Program-made: the position numbers and the translations under genes
Notes under the pieces: generated by a model
The model's input: the letters and a program-made list of their open reading frames with translations, nothing else
What the model was told of the DNA's origin: nothing
The model's database searches: none
Shown: positions 1 to 8,446 of the stretch, piece after piece
Position numbering within the stretch: position 1 is the first letter of the stretch
Layout: every line of letters begins with the position of its first letter
Assembly (NCBI GenBank): GCA_035315065.1
Contig: DATFYM010000086.1
Location: 1 to 33,117 of the forward strand
Length of the DNA stretch: 33,117 nt
DNA from: DATFYM01 sp035315065
GTDB taxonomy: Bacteria; Acidobacteriota; Terriglobia; UBA7540
Direction: 5' to 3'

Positions 1-138
1 CGATGGACACCCTGCCCTCCGGAGAACAACAGATTTCTCCCCGGCCAGCGAGGCATTACCCCCGCTTTCGGATATGGCGCTCCTCATCCGAGCGCCAGAG
101 GGACTCTAACCCTCCTGAACAACGTGCTGCTCAGCACA
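1..138. other. Hairpin-rich segment without a gene
   Basis: No credible coding frame. The segment contains a run of short inverted repeats: GGAGAA/TTCTCC (21-26 and 35-40), AGCG/CGCT (47-50 and 63-66), an 8-bp perfect stem TGGCGCTC/GAGCGCCA with a 7-nt loop (75-82 and 90-97), GAGGG/CCCTC with a 7-nt loop (98-102 and 110-114), and GTGCT/AGCAC with a 4-nt loop (124-128 and 133-137). Such density suggests a structured RNA or the folded part of a mobile element. It directly adjoins the group II intron-like leader, so part of an intron is the simplest idea, but I saw no domain V. The strand is not settled; the neighbours suggest minus. Confidence 0.35.
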
Positions 139-224
139 CACTATACGACCGTCCGACTCCCCAGCAACGTGCATGTTAGACGTCTGGCTCATGGCCTTCT
201 CCAACCGGCCCGCCCCTTGTCGGC
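139..224 (-). mobile_element. Fragment resembling the leader of a group II intron reverse transcriptase
   Basis: Read on the minus strand, positions 204-139 encode LEKA followed by MSQTSNMHVAGESDGRIV. From memory, this is the N-terminal stretch often annotated at the start of group II intron reverse transcriptase/maturase proteins, just ahead of the RT domain. The expected continuation towards the RT domain is absent: after IV the frame reads a few unrelated residues and stops. The fragment begins where the adjacent transposase loses its family sequence, which fits an intron inserted in, or recombined with, the transposase gene. Recognition is from memory, and the outer boundary near 224 is approximate. 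Confidence 0.5.
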
Positions 225-1545
225 TACGGCCAGTTCCCATAAGTGCTCACGGGCATGGTAGAGGTCGACAATCTCCACCGCTCCCGGGAAGTGCTCCGCC
301 GCCAAGTTCCAGATCCAGGGGGCCCCATCGCCGATCACCACTTTCTTTTTGGCTCGGTTCCAGCCCCGCTGGCAAGCTTCCACGTAGATCCGCCGCCCAA
401 ACTCTTCCGCCGTTTCGATGCCTCCGGTGTAGGTGGTGGAGGCTTCGTCCCGCACGGGTCGGCCTTTCACCGTGGTTTGGGTAAAGACGCAGCCTAACTT
501 GGCATCCCGCGTCCGCGCCTGGTCACCTTCTTTCCCCGGCCGACCCTCGGTCTCGGAAGCGACCACCGGCACCCCCGTGGCATCCATCTCGATATAGAGC
601 ACGGGAATCTCCGGCCCAGGCACTTCCGGCAACTCCAATTGCACGCCCTGCCGGATCTCTGCTTGCTCCTGAGCGGCGATCTCGGCTCCGATGGCCTCTG
701 CCTGCCGTTCGATGGCCTTGGTGCTGACCTTGACTCCCGCCAGCAGTTCCAGTTGTTGGCGGCCGCGTTCAAACGAAGTCTCGCTCCCCACCGCCGCCAT
801 CATCCGCTGCACTCCCGGAGAATATTGCACGCCCTCCACCTGCAATTCCTGGTCGCGCGGACTCTGACCGTGATGGCAGTGCGGACACAAGTAGTAGGGA
901 CGCTCCGTCTCCACCCGCCCCAGCACCGTCACCAGTTGCTTGCGGCGCATCTCCTGGTACCGCGCCGCGTGGCCACAACCGCAGGGAACCTGGGGCGGAA
1001 ACGCTTCTGGGAGGGCCAGCAGTTCTTCCACCACCTCCGCCCCGGCTCGCTGCAGCGCCGCTCGGGTGGCCATCTCCAGGGCTTCCAAGTCTCCCTTCCC
1101 CGACTTCCGCCGCCCCGCGAAGTAAACGGCCAGGAGCGTCTCTACCTCCCGAGCGACCTCCTGCTGGATGACGGCGGCCGTTTTTTTTCCTCCGCCGTCC
1201 GCTCCCCTCCTTCCGCCACCGGACGCCGACGGCAGATCTCGGTATTGACTTCGACGAAGGCTCGGCTCAGTTGCTGATACTGGTGGAACTCGGCCAATTC
1301 GCGCTCCGCCTTGCGTTGCGCGGCCAAGGTGGGGAAGTTTCGGTGATGGTTTTACCCTCCCGCTTGTAGGTGAGGCGCAGATTGGGACCATGGCCCGCCT
1401 CTCCCGCGCGGTGACAATGACAGTGAGGGTTACCGCAACGTCCGCTCGTGGCGGTGATGGAGCCGGGTCGAAAATCACCCAATTCCCCGAACTGCTGCAA
1501 TAACGATCGACGTTCTGCTTCCAGCGAAGAAAGTGTCTCTGGCAT
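225..1545 (-). pseudogene. ISKra4-like transposase, frameshifted and truncated at its C-terminus
   Basis: The start is the ATG at 1545, with AGGAGG 5 nt upstream, giving MPETLSSLEAERR. An N-terminal cysteine/histidine cluster (GRCGNPHCHCHRAG) and a later CPHCHHG zinc knuckle precede the catalytic core, where IEMDATGVP and VIGDGAPWIWN supply two acidic residues of a DDE-type site. The frame is broken near 1338, where one base appears lost (TITET then FPTLAAQRKAE in another frame), and changes again at a run of eight A on the minus strand (1188-1181). The second change may be programmed. After HLWELA (about 230) the family sequence ends and an unrelated tail runs to a stop at 189, so the C-terminus with the third catalytic acid is missing. 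The protein is therefore almost certainly inactive. Family assignment is by motif memory. Confidence 0.7.
1181..1212 (-). promoter_or_regulatory. Probable programmed -1 frameshift site in the transposase gene
   Basis: On the minus strand an A8 run (1188-1181) forms A AAA AAA in the incoming frame, and the transposase continues in the -1 frame (KKTAAVIQQEV). An AAGGAGGGGAG tract resembling a ribosome-binding site (1212-1202) lies 13 nt upstream, and a second GGAGG directly abuts the A run. A slippery heptamer with an upstream Shine-Dalgarno-like tract is the arrangement known from dnaX and several insertion sequences. The frame change and the motif are visible; that slippage occurs is inferred. 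Confidence 0.5.
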
Positions 1546-1648
1546 AGGGCCTCCTCTGCCTAGCGTACCATATACGCTCGGTTTATAGTGCCCAAAAAAC
1601 GAAGCCAAGGACCGTCACAATTATGTCGCACACCGCATTCATGCTGGG

Positions 1649-1672
1649 TCTCCTGAGCCTGGGCTCAGGAGA
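1649..1672. repeat. Perfect 24-bp palindrome
   Basis: The sequence is an 11-bp perfect inverted repeat around a 2-nt centre, beginning TCTCCTGAGCC. It lies in the 156-bp gap between the transposase and the gene ending at 1702. No T run follows on either side, so it is not a typical intrinsic terminator. It could be an operator, an element end or a transcript-stabilising hairpin. The rest of this gap (1546-1648) shows no gene. Confidence 0.6.
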
Positions 1673-1691
1673 AGGATGACATGCGCAAGTC

Positions 1692-1723
1692 GGTCTGTCA
1701 ACTAAATAATACGAGGACAGACC
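1692..1723. repeat. 8-bp inverted repeat across the end of the 1702-3468 gene
   Basis: GGTCTGTC at 1692-1699 pairs with GACAGACC at 1716-1723 around a 16-nt loop. It spans the last codons and stop of the minus-strand gene ending at 1702. It could act as a weak terminator or mark the boundary where that gene was cut. Confidence 0.45.
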
Positions 1724-3468
1724 TGTTTATGGAAGCGGGAACCCACGCCGGAGAGGATTGGATTGAGACATCTCACGCTGAAAATGTAGAAACTCCAGGG
1801 GAGTGCCAACGGCACTCCTTCTGCTTTGGTCGCCATGCGGCCCAAACATTTCAGTAAGCCCGCCTTGAAGTACGCGGCACGATCGTCGAGGGCTTCGAAG
1901 GTTTGCACGAGGGATCGTCCGACCGACAACGGTTTCCGAGCAGCTACGGTACCGAGAGCCTCCATTGTAGCGTCGAGTGCGCTGCGGAGTAGTTGCCGTC
2001 GCGTTGCCGTTTCGATGGTTTTCAGTGAGTTTGGCCTAACATCTAAGTCTAAGAGGGGACTTGATGGGGCATCCAAATCGCTCGCGATAAGGGCGGCGGC
2101 CCCGAGCAGCTTCTCGCTAGAGCGGTCTAGCATGTCGGGAAAGCCATTTGCTTCATCTCTCAGGTACGAGATTAGCGTGAGCAATCGCTCATTGTCGGGA
2201 GGTTGCGCAAGTAACTCAAGCATGCGTTCATGTGCCGATTCGTGTCCGCGCGTTAACGGTTCTTTGAGCTCACGCGCCGAACGAAGAACTTGCTCATATA
2301 CGTCAAATAGGGCGGACCGTATATCTTCAGAGGTCCTCGAAGTCTCTCGTTGGAGCATGGCATCAATTTCATCGGGATAGTCCAGCAGGATTTCGGCGAG
2401 AGTACTTTGTACCCACCCTTCAGCCGATCCCTCTTCTCCGTAGTGGTCGTCCGGTAATTCGAGGGATTTGATCAGTTCCTCGGCGACTCCAGGTCCGAAG
2501 CTAGCATCGAACCGCGTTATGACCGCGATGCTGTTGCAGGCCCTGATCCGAACGTATTTCTCAGGGTTCCGCAGTTGGTCGAAGATTGTCGCCTTGACCA
2601 AATCTGGAAAGAGACGATATGCAGCTTCTAACGATTTGGAATTTCCCGGCGAGCCCCGCTCGACGAGGAATCCCCGCACCGGGTGAGCTAGCCTGATGAG
2701 CGCTGGCAAAGCCGCACACACCAACGAACGATGGGCTTCGCTCAAGCTACCTGCGACTATTGAGCCTGCAACCTCATGACCATCGCCGCGCGCGAGTGCA
2801 CGCAAGGCCGATTCGCATAGCCGGTTTCTTTCAGCGCCGACACTGCGCAGTACTTCCAAGGCCGCCTCGGTTCGGGCGAAGCCACCGGCGTCAGCGAGTT
2901 CGAACAAAGCGTCTTGGACTTGAGAATTAAATCTGGACGGCGCCGCAGCGGCAGTTTCTAGGAGCACCCGCCGGGTCCGGTCGCCAGGCTGAAGGTCGAG
3001 CTCGTCAATCTGTGAGAAAATGCCCGCAGTGGGTGGATCGGTATTGCGCGAGAGCTCCTTGCGTCGATCAGTCCTGACACCTAAGGCTTTCGCTGCGTTC
3101 TCAGCGGCCTCCCGTCCCGCTTCCTCGCCGCGCAGGCGGTTAGCGTCTCGCTCGGAGACCAGGGTCGTGGACATGTTCGGGAATCGAACGGGCGACCGTT
3201 TGTCGCAGCCCACACAGTTACGGTCGTAAAAGTCGAGCGCTACAAACTTGAGATCCACCCCCGCGCAGCCAGCAGCCCGTGCATGCGGGCACCTGAAATA
3301 CCTAGCGCCAATGGGCAGCCCGGTCTCTACTTCGACGATTCCAGTGCCACCCCACCTTTCTATTGTAAGGTGCGCACACCAGTTTTGCGCGAGCTCGATG
3401 ATCTGCTTATTGGACTCGCCAATTTGGACCACCTCTTGAATTCTTCTGTCTAGCTGCAAGGATTCCAC
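1702..3468 (-). CDS. Unrecognised protein with N-terminal Cys cluster and helical repeats, possibly truncated
   Basis: This is a 588-residue protein of unknown function. Residues about 58-92 hold a cysteine cluster (RCPHARAAGC, then DRNCVGCDKR) that could bind zinc or an iron-sulfur cluster. From about residue 150 to the end the sequence is almost all amphipathic helix pairs with the texture of HEAT/ARM repeats. There is no signal peptide or membrane segment. The start is GTG at 3468, with an in-frame stop 6 nt upstream and no clear ribosome-binding site, so the true start could lie inside. The last 30 residues look unlike the repeats before them, and the gene ends beside palindromes and mobile debris, suggesting loss of a C-terminal part. 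Base composition is less G+C-rich than the neighbours, consistent with transfer. Large helical-repeat proteins with a small metal-binding head occur in some defence systems, but no ATPase or nuclease motif is visible. Confidence 0.6.
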   Translation of the reverse strand: MESLQLDRRIQEVVQIGESNKQIIELAQNWCAHLTIERWGGTGIVEVETGLPIGARYFRCPHARAAGCAGVDLKFVALDFYDRNCVGCDKRSPVRFPNMSTTLVSERDANRLRGEEAGREAAENAAKALGVRTDRRKELSRNTDPPTAGIFSQIDELDLQPGDRTRRVLLETAAAAPSRFNSQVQDALFELADAGGFARTEAALEVLRSVGAERNRLCESALRALARGDGHEVAGSIVAGSLSEAHRSLVCAALPALIRLAHPVRGFLVERGSPGNSKSLEAAYRLFPDLVKATIFDQLRNPEKYVRIRACNSIAVITRFDASFGPGVAEELIKSLELPDDHYGEEGSAEGWVQSTLAEILLDYPDEIDAMLQRETSRTSEDIRSALFDVYEQVLRSARELKEPLTRGHESAHERMLELLAQPPDNERLLTLISYLRDEANGFPDMLDRSSEKLLGAAALIASDLDAPSSPLLDLDVRPNSLKTIETATRRQLLRSALDATMEALGTVAARKPLSVGRSLVQTFEALDDRAAYFKAGLLKCLGRMATKAEGVPLALPWSFYIFSVRCLNPILSGVGSRFHKQVCPRII

Positions 3469-3712
3469 CGGTCAGACGTTACCCGGAATCTCCGCTATCC
3501 ACTTTCGGCGCACAAAAAGATACTCCTAACCGCCGCCCAATGCAACCGTGAGTCGAGTTTGTATTGCGAGGCGCCCTCGCGGGCCACGGAAGGTGCCACT
3601 CGTGCCCCTCGCGAGAGCCCCCAAAAAAAGCGCACCCGACCCTCTTTCAGCATTTGTTTCCGGCGAGATGGCCCGGTTTTCGACGGATTTCATCCCTGTA
3701 AAATAAATTGCA
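3469..3712. other. Gap with no gene
   Basis: Short frames on both strands have no family-like sequence. The stretch contains a G+C-rich palindromic patch around 3570-3620 (GCGCCCTCGCGGGCC, then CCTCGCGAGAG) and becomes A+T-rich towards the promoter that follows. I see nothing else in it. Confidence 0.5.
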
Positions 3713-3741
3713 TTGACACGTACCCCAACATATACTATACT
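3713..3741 (+). promoter_or_regulatory. Sigma-70-type promoter
   Basis: TTGACA (3713-3718) and TATACT (3736-3741) are separated by exactly 17 bp, in a locally A+T-rich patch. Transcription would begin near 3748 and give a leader of about 60 nt before the KSTGPRT gene. It is the best promoter match I noticed in the window. Confidence 0.7.
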
Positions 3742-3806
3742 ACACAGTATCACTTGGCCCGTGGCTGATCCTCATTAAGCTGAGCCTCGCGATGAAGGAG
3801 AGTCTT

Positions 3807-4583
3807 ATGCTGCGCAAGTCACCTACTCGGACCGAAGCGTTCCTGGCGGCCAACCGCCGCAACGCCCTTAAATCGACCGGACCGCGCACCGCTCGAGGCA
3901 AGGCGTGGAGCTGTATGAACAACCTGAAGCACGGCCGCTACGCCAAGAGGCTCCCGGAAACCCTGGCGGCGGCGGGCAACCACGGCGGGGCGGCTCTCTA
4001 CCAAAAAGTCCGTGGGGAGATTGGGAAGACGTTCCAGGCGCAGCCGGACGAGCCTCGCGAGATGCGGCAATTGGATCGGATGACGGCGGCGGTCTGGTGC
4101 GTGGCGCGCCGCGTTGGCATAAACGGTCTAAAGCCGCGATCCTCTTTTTTTTCCAAGCGGAGCGAGCCACCGCAGCTCTCTGTATTGCCGATTCGAATGG
4201 TGGACGAACGGCGGAGGATGGGAATTACCTACTGGGTGCAGCGAAAACGCTACTGGACGCCGGAACGGGTGGTATGCGCGGCGTTAAACCAATATCCGGC
4301 AGGGGTTCCGACACTGGGAGAGGCGCTGGAGGGGAAGTTGCGGCATCGAGTGTTCCGGCCGGGGCGGCCGGGCTTGTGGGAACGCCTGCGTTACGGCCTG
4401 AACGAACACGGGAATCGGGCCCCGGGTGAACCGGAGGGCGGCCGGCCCCACCGGACCGAGGCCTCGCGAGACCAAGCTAATAGCGCTAGCGTCGCGGTCG
4501 CCTCAAGGGACTTAAACCCCACGCAAGCCGGCGCGCGGTCCATTTTGGCGAGCTCCCTGGCCAAGCTCTTTGGCGGTCGGTAA
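3807..4583 (+). CDS. KSTGPRT-motif protein of unknown function
   Basis: This is a 258-residue cytoplasmic basic protein. Its N-terminus carries AANRRNALKSTGPRTARGK followed by NNLKHGRY, a signature recurring in many uncharacterised acidobacterial and planctomycete proteins (from memory). The rest is Arg-rich and low in complexity towards the C-terminus. I chose ATG 3807 because AAGGAG sits 6 nt upstream of it; the earlier in-frame ATG at 3792 precedes that site and has none of its own. A strong promoter lies just upstream. The function is unknown; the basic conserved head suggests nucleic-acid binding, which is inference. Confidence 0.65.
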   Translation: MLRKSPTRTEAFLAANRRNALKSTGPRTARGKAWSCMNNLKHGRYAKRLPETLAAAGNHGGAALYQKVRGEIGKTFQAQPDEPREMRQLDRMTAAVWCVARRVGINGLKPRSSFFSKRSEPPQLSVLPIRMVDERRRMGITYWVQRKRYWTPERVVCAALNQYPAGVPTLGEALEGKLRHRVFRPGRPGLWERLRYGLNEHGNRAPGEPEGGRPHRTEASRDQANSASVAVASRDLNPTQAGARSILASSLAKLFGGR

Positions 4584-4714
4584 GGGGAGAATTGCCGATT
4601 ACCGATGAGCAATTGGAAAGAGAGACTGAAGGGAATTACGGACGTTAGCTGGGAAGGATTGCCACAAAAAGGGCAGGCATCTCATCTATACTTAGGAGTG
4701 ACTGAAAGTCCGAA

Positions 4715-7507
4715 ATGAGAATCCTGATTTACGCCCTTTTGTGGTTCACCCTTGCTTTGCCGGCCAACGCGGTATCGTCTGCCACCTCGGACCACGGCAA
4801 ATCGACCTCGACGCCCCCCGATCCACTCGCGGTGGCGGCGGAAAAGTTCAAGACCCTGACCCACGATTGGGGAATGCGCCCTGATAGCCCGCCCACCGCG
4901 CAGCAGCAGCATAGCCGGAAATGGCTTTGGCACGGCCGGCTTTATGAGAACTTCCGCAACGACGTTCTGGATGCCATCCCGCACGAAGTGAAGCAGAACG
5001 GCGAGATCGCGTCCCCCTTGCGACGCAATCAGTTCGGCTTCAATGTCGCCGGCCCGATATTCATCCCGCACCTGACCGAGAATCCGAAGAACACTTTCTT
5101 CATGCTGTCCTACGAAGGCGTGCGCGAGCGCATTTCCCGCGCTTCGCTGCATACCGTGCCCACGGTGCTCCAGCGCAGCGGCGACTTCTCGCAAACCGTG
5201 GACCAGGCCGGCAACCCGCTGCCCGTCTACGATCCGGCCACCACCGCTCTGAATCCTGCTTACGACCCGAGCCAGCCCGTCTCCACCAGCAACCTTCAGT
5301 ACCTGCGGTCCACCTTTCCCGGGAATCGCGTCCCGTCGGGCCGCCTGGCCGCGAATATTCAACAGGCGCTGTCCCTTTATCCTTTGCCGAACACAGCGAT
5401 AGGCCCCTTTTTCCAGAACAACTACTTTGTCAACGCGCCGGAGACCGACCTTGCCGACGGGGTCATTGCCAAGGTCGAGCACGCGTTCGGCGAGCGCCAT
5501 CGACTGACCTCGGTCACCACCGTTTCCAGCGGTTTCCTGGGCGCGGCCAAGTACTTCCCGAATCTCGCCAGTCCGACCTCGCCGGACCAGCACTTCTCCA
5601 CGCAACGCACCGAGCTCGACTACGTTTTTACAGCCAGCTCCAACACCGTGAACTCCGCCAGCTTGATTCTGGACTCCGAGGTCGCCCGGGCCGGCGATAG
5701 CTCGAGTACCCCCTTCCCCTTCTACCAACTCCTGGGGAACTACCTTTCGATGGGCACTGCTTATCCCAACTCGCGAACCGCTCGCAACACGTTTGAGGGT
5801 CGCGACGGGGTCACGTCTCAGAAAGGCAAACACTCTCTGCGATTGACGCTTCAGGCGGACCGCTACCAGGTGAACTCGTTCGATCCAGCGTATCCCTCTG
5901 GCGTGTTCCAGTTCTCCTCGGACATCACCAGCCTGCCGGGGATTATCGATACCGGCGATCCGTTCGCCAGCTTCCTGCTCGGGCTGCCGGCCGGCGGCGA
6001 ACGCACCATTACCACGTCGCCCTCTTATTTCCGCGACTCCTACCTGTCCGTCGCCGCCGGTGACAAGGTCGAGATCACGAAAAGCCTCACCCTCAACGCC
6101 GGTCTCAACCTCAGCCGCCGGACGCCGCGGGTGGAGAAGTACAATCGCGAGAGCACCGTCGATCCGGCCGCCATCGACCCATCGAACGGCTTCGGCGGCG
6201 CACTGGTGTTTGCCGGTCTCGGCGGGGTTACTCGCGGGATGCGTTCCGCCAACCTCGATCTCGATCCGAGCGTGGGCATCGTCTGGACCCCGCGCGCCAC
6301 CACTGTCGTTCGCGCCTCGTTCAGCCGCGCGCACGGTCAGATTCCGATTTACAACGGCCAATGGGGCACCCAGGGATTCAACGCCCGCCAGACCTTCACT
6401 TCACCGAATACGCAACTGAGCCCGGCGCTCGACCTGTCGGTGGGCGTACCGCCGTTCACTACGCCGCTGCCCGACCTCAGCCCCTCGGCAGCCGATAACA
6501 CCGTGGCGGACTTCGTCGATCTGAGCGGGCGGGAGCCCGTCTATCAATCGGCTTCGCTTTCGGTGGAGCGCGACGTGCCGTTCTCCATGGTGATTTCCGT
6601 GGGCACGAACTACAGCGAGGGCCGGGATATCCTGGTGGGCGACGGAGGCGCCAATCCCAACGCCATCGAACCTCGCTTTCTCAGCTACGGCGATGCCCTT
6701 TACAATCTGGCGTTCCGGAATACGCTGCAACCGTATCCGCAATACCAGGGCTTCGAGCTTTATGGTCTCTACCCGGCGGCCCGCTACCAGCGAAACGCGG
6801 CCTTCGTACGGCTGGAAAAGCACGCGTCGTTCGGCTTGTCGTTTGTAGCCTACTACGAGTTCTCCAAGCAGATGGACGATTATTCGGGACCTTACGGGGA
6901 GCAGGACTTCTTCAACCGGCGCAACGACTGGGCGCTCACGTCCTATAACACGCCCCAATACCTGCAACTCAGTTACATCTACGAACTGCCCTTTGGCGCC
7001 GACAAGCCGCTGCTGCAGCTCTCCGGCTGGGGCGGGTTGCTGGTCAGCGGCTGGTCGATGAACGGCGCCGCCTACTGGAACGACGGCACGCCGCTCGCGC
7101 TCCATCCCGAATTCAACAACACCGGCGGCGTACTCTCCACCCTCAATATCAACGTGGTGCCCGGCGTGGACCCGCGCGTCGCCCAGCCGGGGCCGTCGCA
7201 GTGGTACAACCCTGACGCCTTCGATCAGCCGGCGGACTTCACCCCTGGCGACGGCCCCCCGACCCAGCCGAACCTCTTAGGCCCGGGTTACAACTCGATG
7301 GACCTCAGCGTGAATAAGCGCCTGCCGCTCGGCTCTGACCGCGCGCTCGAGTTCAGCGCCACGGCGTTTGACGTCTTCAATCACGCGAACTGGAACTATC
7401 CCGACCCCAACATTGGCCCCGCCAGCGCGCCCAATGTCGACGCGGGCAAAATCATCGGCTCGCATGGCGGACGCGTGGTCCAACTCGGATTGAAGTTGAG
7501 CTTCTAA
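4715..7507 (+). CDS. Oar-like TonB-dependent outer-membrane beta-barrel protein, short form
   Basis: This 930-residue exported protein begins with a signal peptide (MRILIYALLWFTLALPANA). The segment RNQFGFNVAGPIFIP, with FFMLSYEGVRER just after, is typical of acidobacterial Oar/OmpA-related TonB-dependent receptors, as are the aromatic beta strands throughout and the terminal strand ending LGLKLSF. Family members usually run to about 1,100-1,200 residues, with an N-terminal carboxypeptidase-regulatory-like domain and a full plug. Here the mature protein enters near the end of the plug, so the beta-sandwich and TonB-box region are missing. It may be a reduced receptor or a structural barrel. 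Its TAA stop shares one base with the ATG of the next gene (TAATG), indicating coupling. A TATACT at 4687-4692 may be a -10 element. The substrate is unknown. Confidence 0.85.
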   Translation: MRILIYALLWFTLALPANAVSSATSDHGKSTSTPPDPLAVAAEKFKTLTHDWGMRPDSPPTAQQQHSRKWLWHGRLYENFRNDVLDAIPHEVKQNGEIASPLRRNQFGFNVAGPIFIPHLTENPKNTFFMLSYEGVRERISRASLHTVPTVLQRSGDFSQTVDQAGNPLPVYDPATTALNPAYDPSQPVSTSNLQYLRSTFPGNRVPSGRLAANIQQALSLYPLPNTAIGPFFQNNYFVNAPETDLADGVIAKVEHAFGERHRLTSVTTVSSGFLGAAKYFPNLASPTSPDQHFSTQRTELDYVFTASSNTVNSASLILDSEVARAGDSSSTPFPFYQLLGNYLSMGTAYPNSRTARNTFEGRDGVTSQKGKHSLRLTLQADRYQVNSFDPAYPSGVFQFSSDITSLPGIIDTGDPFASFLLGLPAGGERTITTSPSYFRDSYLSVAAGDKVEITKSLTLNAGLNLSRRTPRVEKYNRESTVDPAAIDPSNGFGGALVFAGLGGVTRGMRSANLDLDPSVGIVWTPRATTVVRASFSRAHGQIPIYNGQWGTQGFNARQTFTSPNTQLSPALDLSVGVPPFTTPLPDLSPSAADNTVADFVDLSGREPVYQSASLSVERDVPFSMVISVGTNYSEGRDILVGDGGANPNAIEPRFLSYGDALYNLAFRNTLQPYPQYQGFELYGLYPAARYQRNAAFVRLEKHASFGLSFVAYYEFSKQMDDYSGPYGEQDFFNRRNDWALTSYNTPQYLQLSYIYELPFGADKPLLQLSGWGGLLVSGWSMNGAAYWNDGTPLALHPEFNNTGGVLSTLNINVVPGVDPRVAQPGPSQWYNPDAFDQPADFTPGDGPPTQPNLLGPGYNSMDLSVNKRLPLGSDRALEFSATAFDVFNHANWNYPDPNIGPASAPNVDAGKIIGSHGGRVVQLGLKLSF

Positions 7508-8445
7508 TGCTACGACCGCGCTCCTTGCTGATGGCCGTTCTCCTCACCGTTTCCGCGCTCACCGGCGTTCATGCGCAAACGGCCAGCGTCTCGATTCCCG
7601 CGTGGATTGAGACCAGCGCGTGCGAAGCCGCGCCGAAGTTCGAAGCCGCCCTCAACGGCAAACCCGTGCCCGTCACCGCGCAGTCAGGCCCCACCACCGA
7701 CCAGTTCATCCTTGTCGTCCTGGACCTCACCGGCGACCTGTCGCTGATCGAGGCGGCCAAGCCGGCCCTGATCGCCGCCATTTCCAAACTGCCGCCGAAC
7801 GCGTGGGTCGGGCTGCTGCGCGACCAGGACGGCCTGCACGTTCTGGCCGACCCCAGCGCCCAACGCCAGCCGGTGATTGATGCCATCCGCTCCCTTTCCA
7901 ACAGCGGGGAGCCGGGACTGCTCGAGAGCGTCGGTTCGGCCCTGACGCTGGCGGACGCCATTATGCGCGAGTCGCCGGTGCGCGTCTCCGTGTTGTATCT
8001 CACCGACGGCAGCATCTACCGTTACCGGGAGGACTACACGAACCCGGTCATCAACCAGAGCGATCCGCACGATCTCAGCCGGCGTTTTCCCGAGGCGCTG
8101 ATTCAGGAGAAGATCTCCAAACTGGTGGAGGATGCGGGGTCGTTGCAGGCGCCCCTGTTTGTGGTCCATCTCAACTATCAGCCGGACCGGCTCAACCGAG
8201 CGTATCAGAATGGCCTGGAGACGCTCGCCGCGGCGACCGGCGGCAAGAGCGCCATTTGCCGCTCGGCCGCCGAGGTCCCGGACGCAATCTCCGGTCTGCT
8301 GGCCCGGATTTCGAGCGCCTGGAGAGTAACCCTGGCCGTCCCGGCCAGGATTCGCACCAACGTCCAGATTCAGTTGAGTGCTCCGTGCCGCGATGGAGGC
8401 CAGCGGATCTCGTGGCGCACGCACTTTCACCCGAAAGAGGGATGA
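7507..8445 (+). CDS. Secreted VWFA-related protein
   Basis: This is a 312-residue protein with a signal peptide ending about VHAQ (residue 24). Its core resembles the acidobacterial VWFA-related domain: a hydrophobic strand leads into FILVVLDLTGD at residues 68-77, where integrin-like domains carry a DxSxS metal site. Here the triad reads D73, T75, D77, a degenerate MIDAS. VSVLYLTDGS and LFVVHLN form further core strands. Such proteins usually act in protein-protein contacts at the envelope. It is translationally coupled to the barrel protein upstream and one base from the coiled-coil gene downstream, so the three products probably work together in the periplasm. Confidence 0.8.
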   Translation: MLRPRSLLMAVLLTVSALTGVHAQTASVSIPAWIETSACEAAPKFEAALNGKPVPVTAQSGPTTDQFILVVLDLTGDLSLIEAAKPALIAAISKLPPNAWVGLLRDQDGLHVLADPSAQRQPVIDAIRSLSNSGEPGLLESVGSALTLADAIMRESPVRVSVLYLTDGSIYRYREDYTNPVINQSDPHDLSRRFPEALIQEKISKLVEDAGSLQAPLFVVHLNYQPDRLNRAYQNGLETLAAATGGKSAICRSAAEVPDAISGLLARISSAWRVTLAVPARIRTNVQIQLSAPCRDGGQRISWRTHFHPKEG

Positions 8446-8446
8446 A

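Noticed and set aside
81..126. tRNA T-arm-like hairpin (GAGGG, 7-nt loop, CCCTC on the minus strand)
   Set aside because: The loop lacks the invariant TTC, and no anticodon, D-arm or matching acceptor stem can be built around it.
3526..3753. Small minus-strand open frame upstream of the KSTGPRT gene
   Set aside because: It lies across the plus-strand promoter region, with no ribosome-binding site or recognisable sequence.
4682..6361. Long minus-strand open frame of about 559 codons
   Set aside because: It is antisense to the Oar-like gene, rich in Arg/Gly/Val as expected of a shadow frame, with no family motif.
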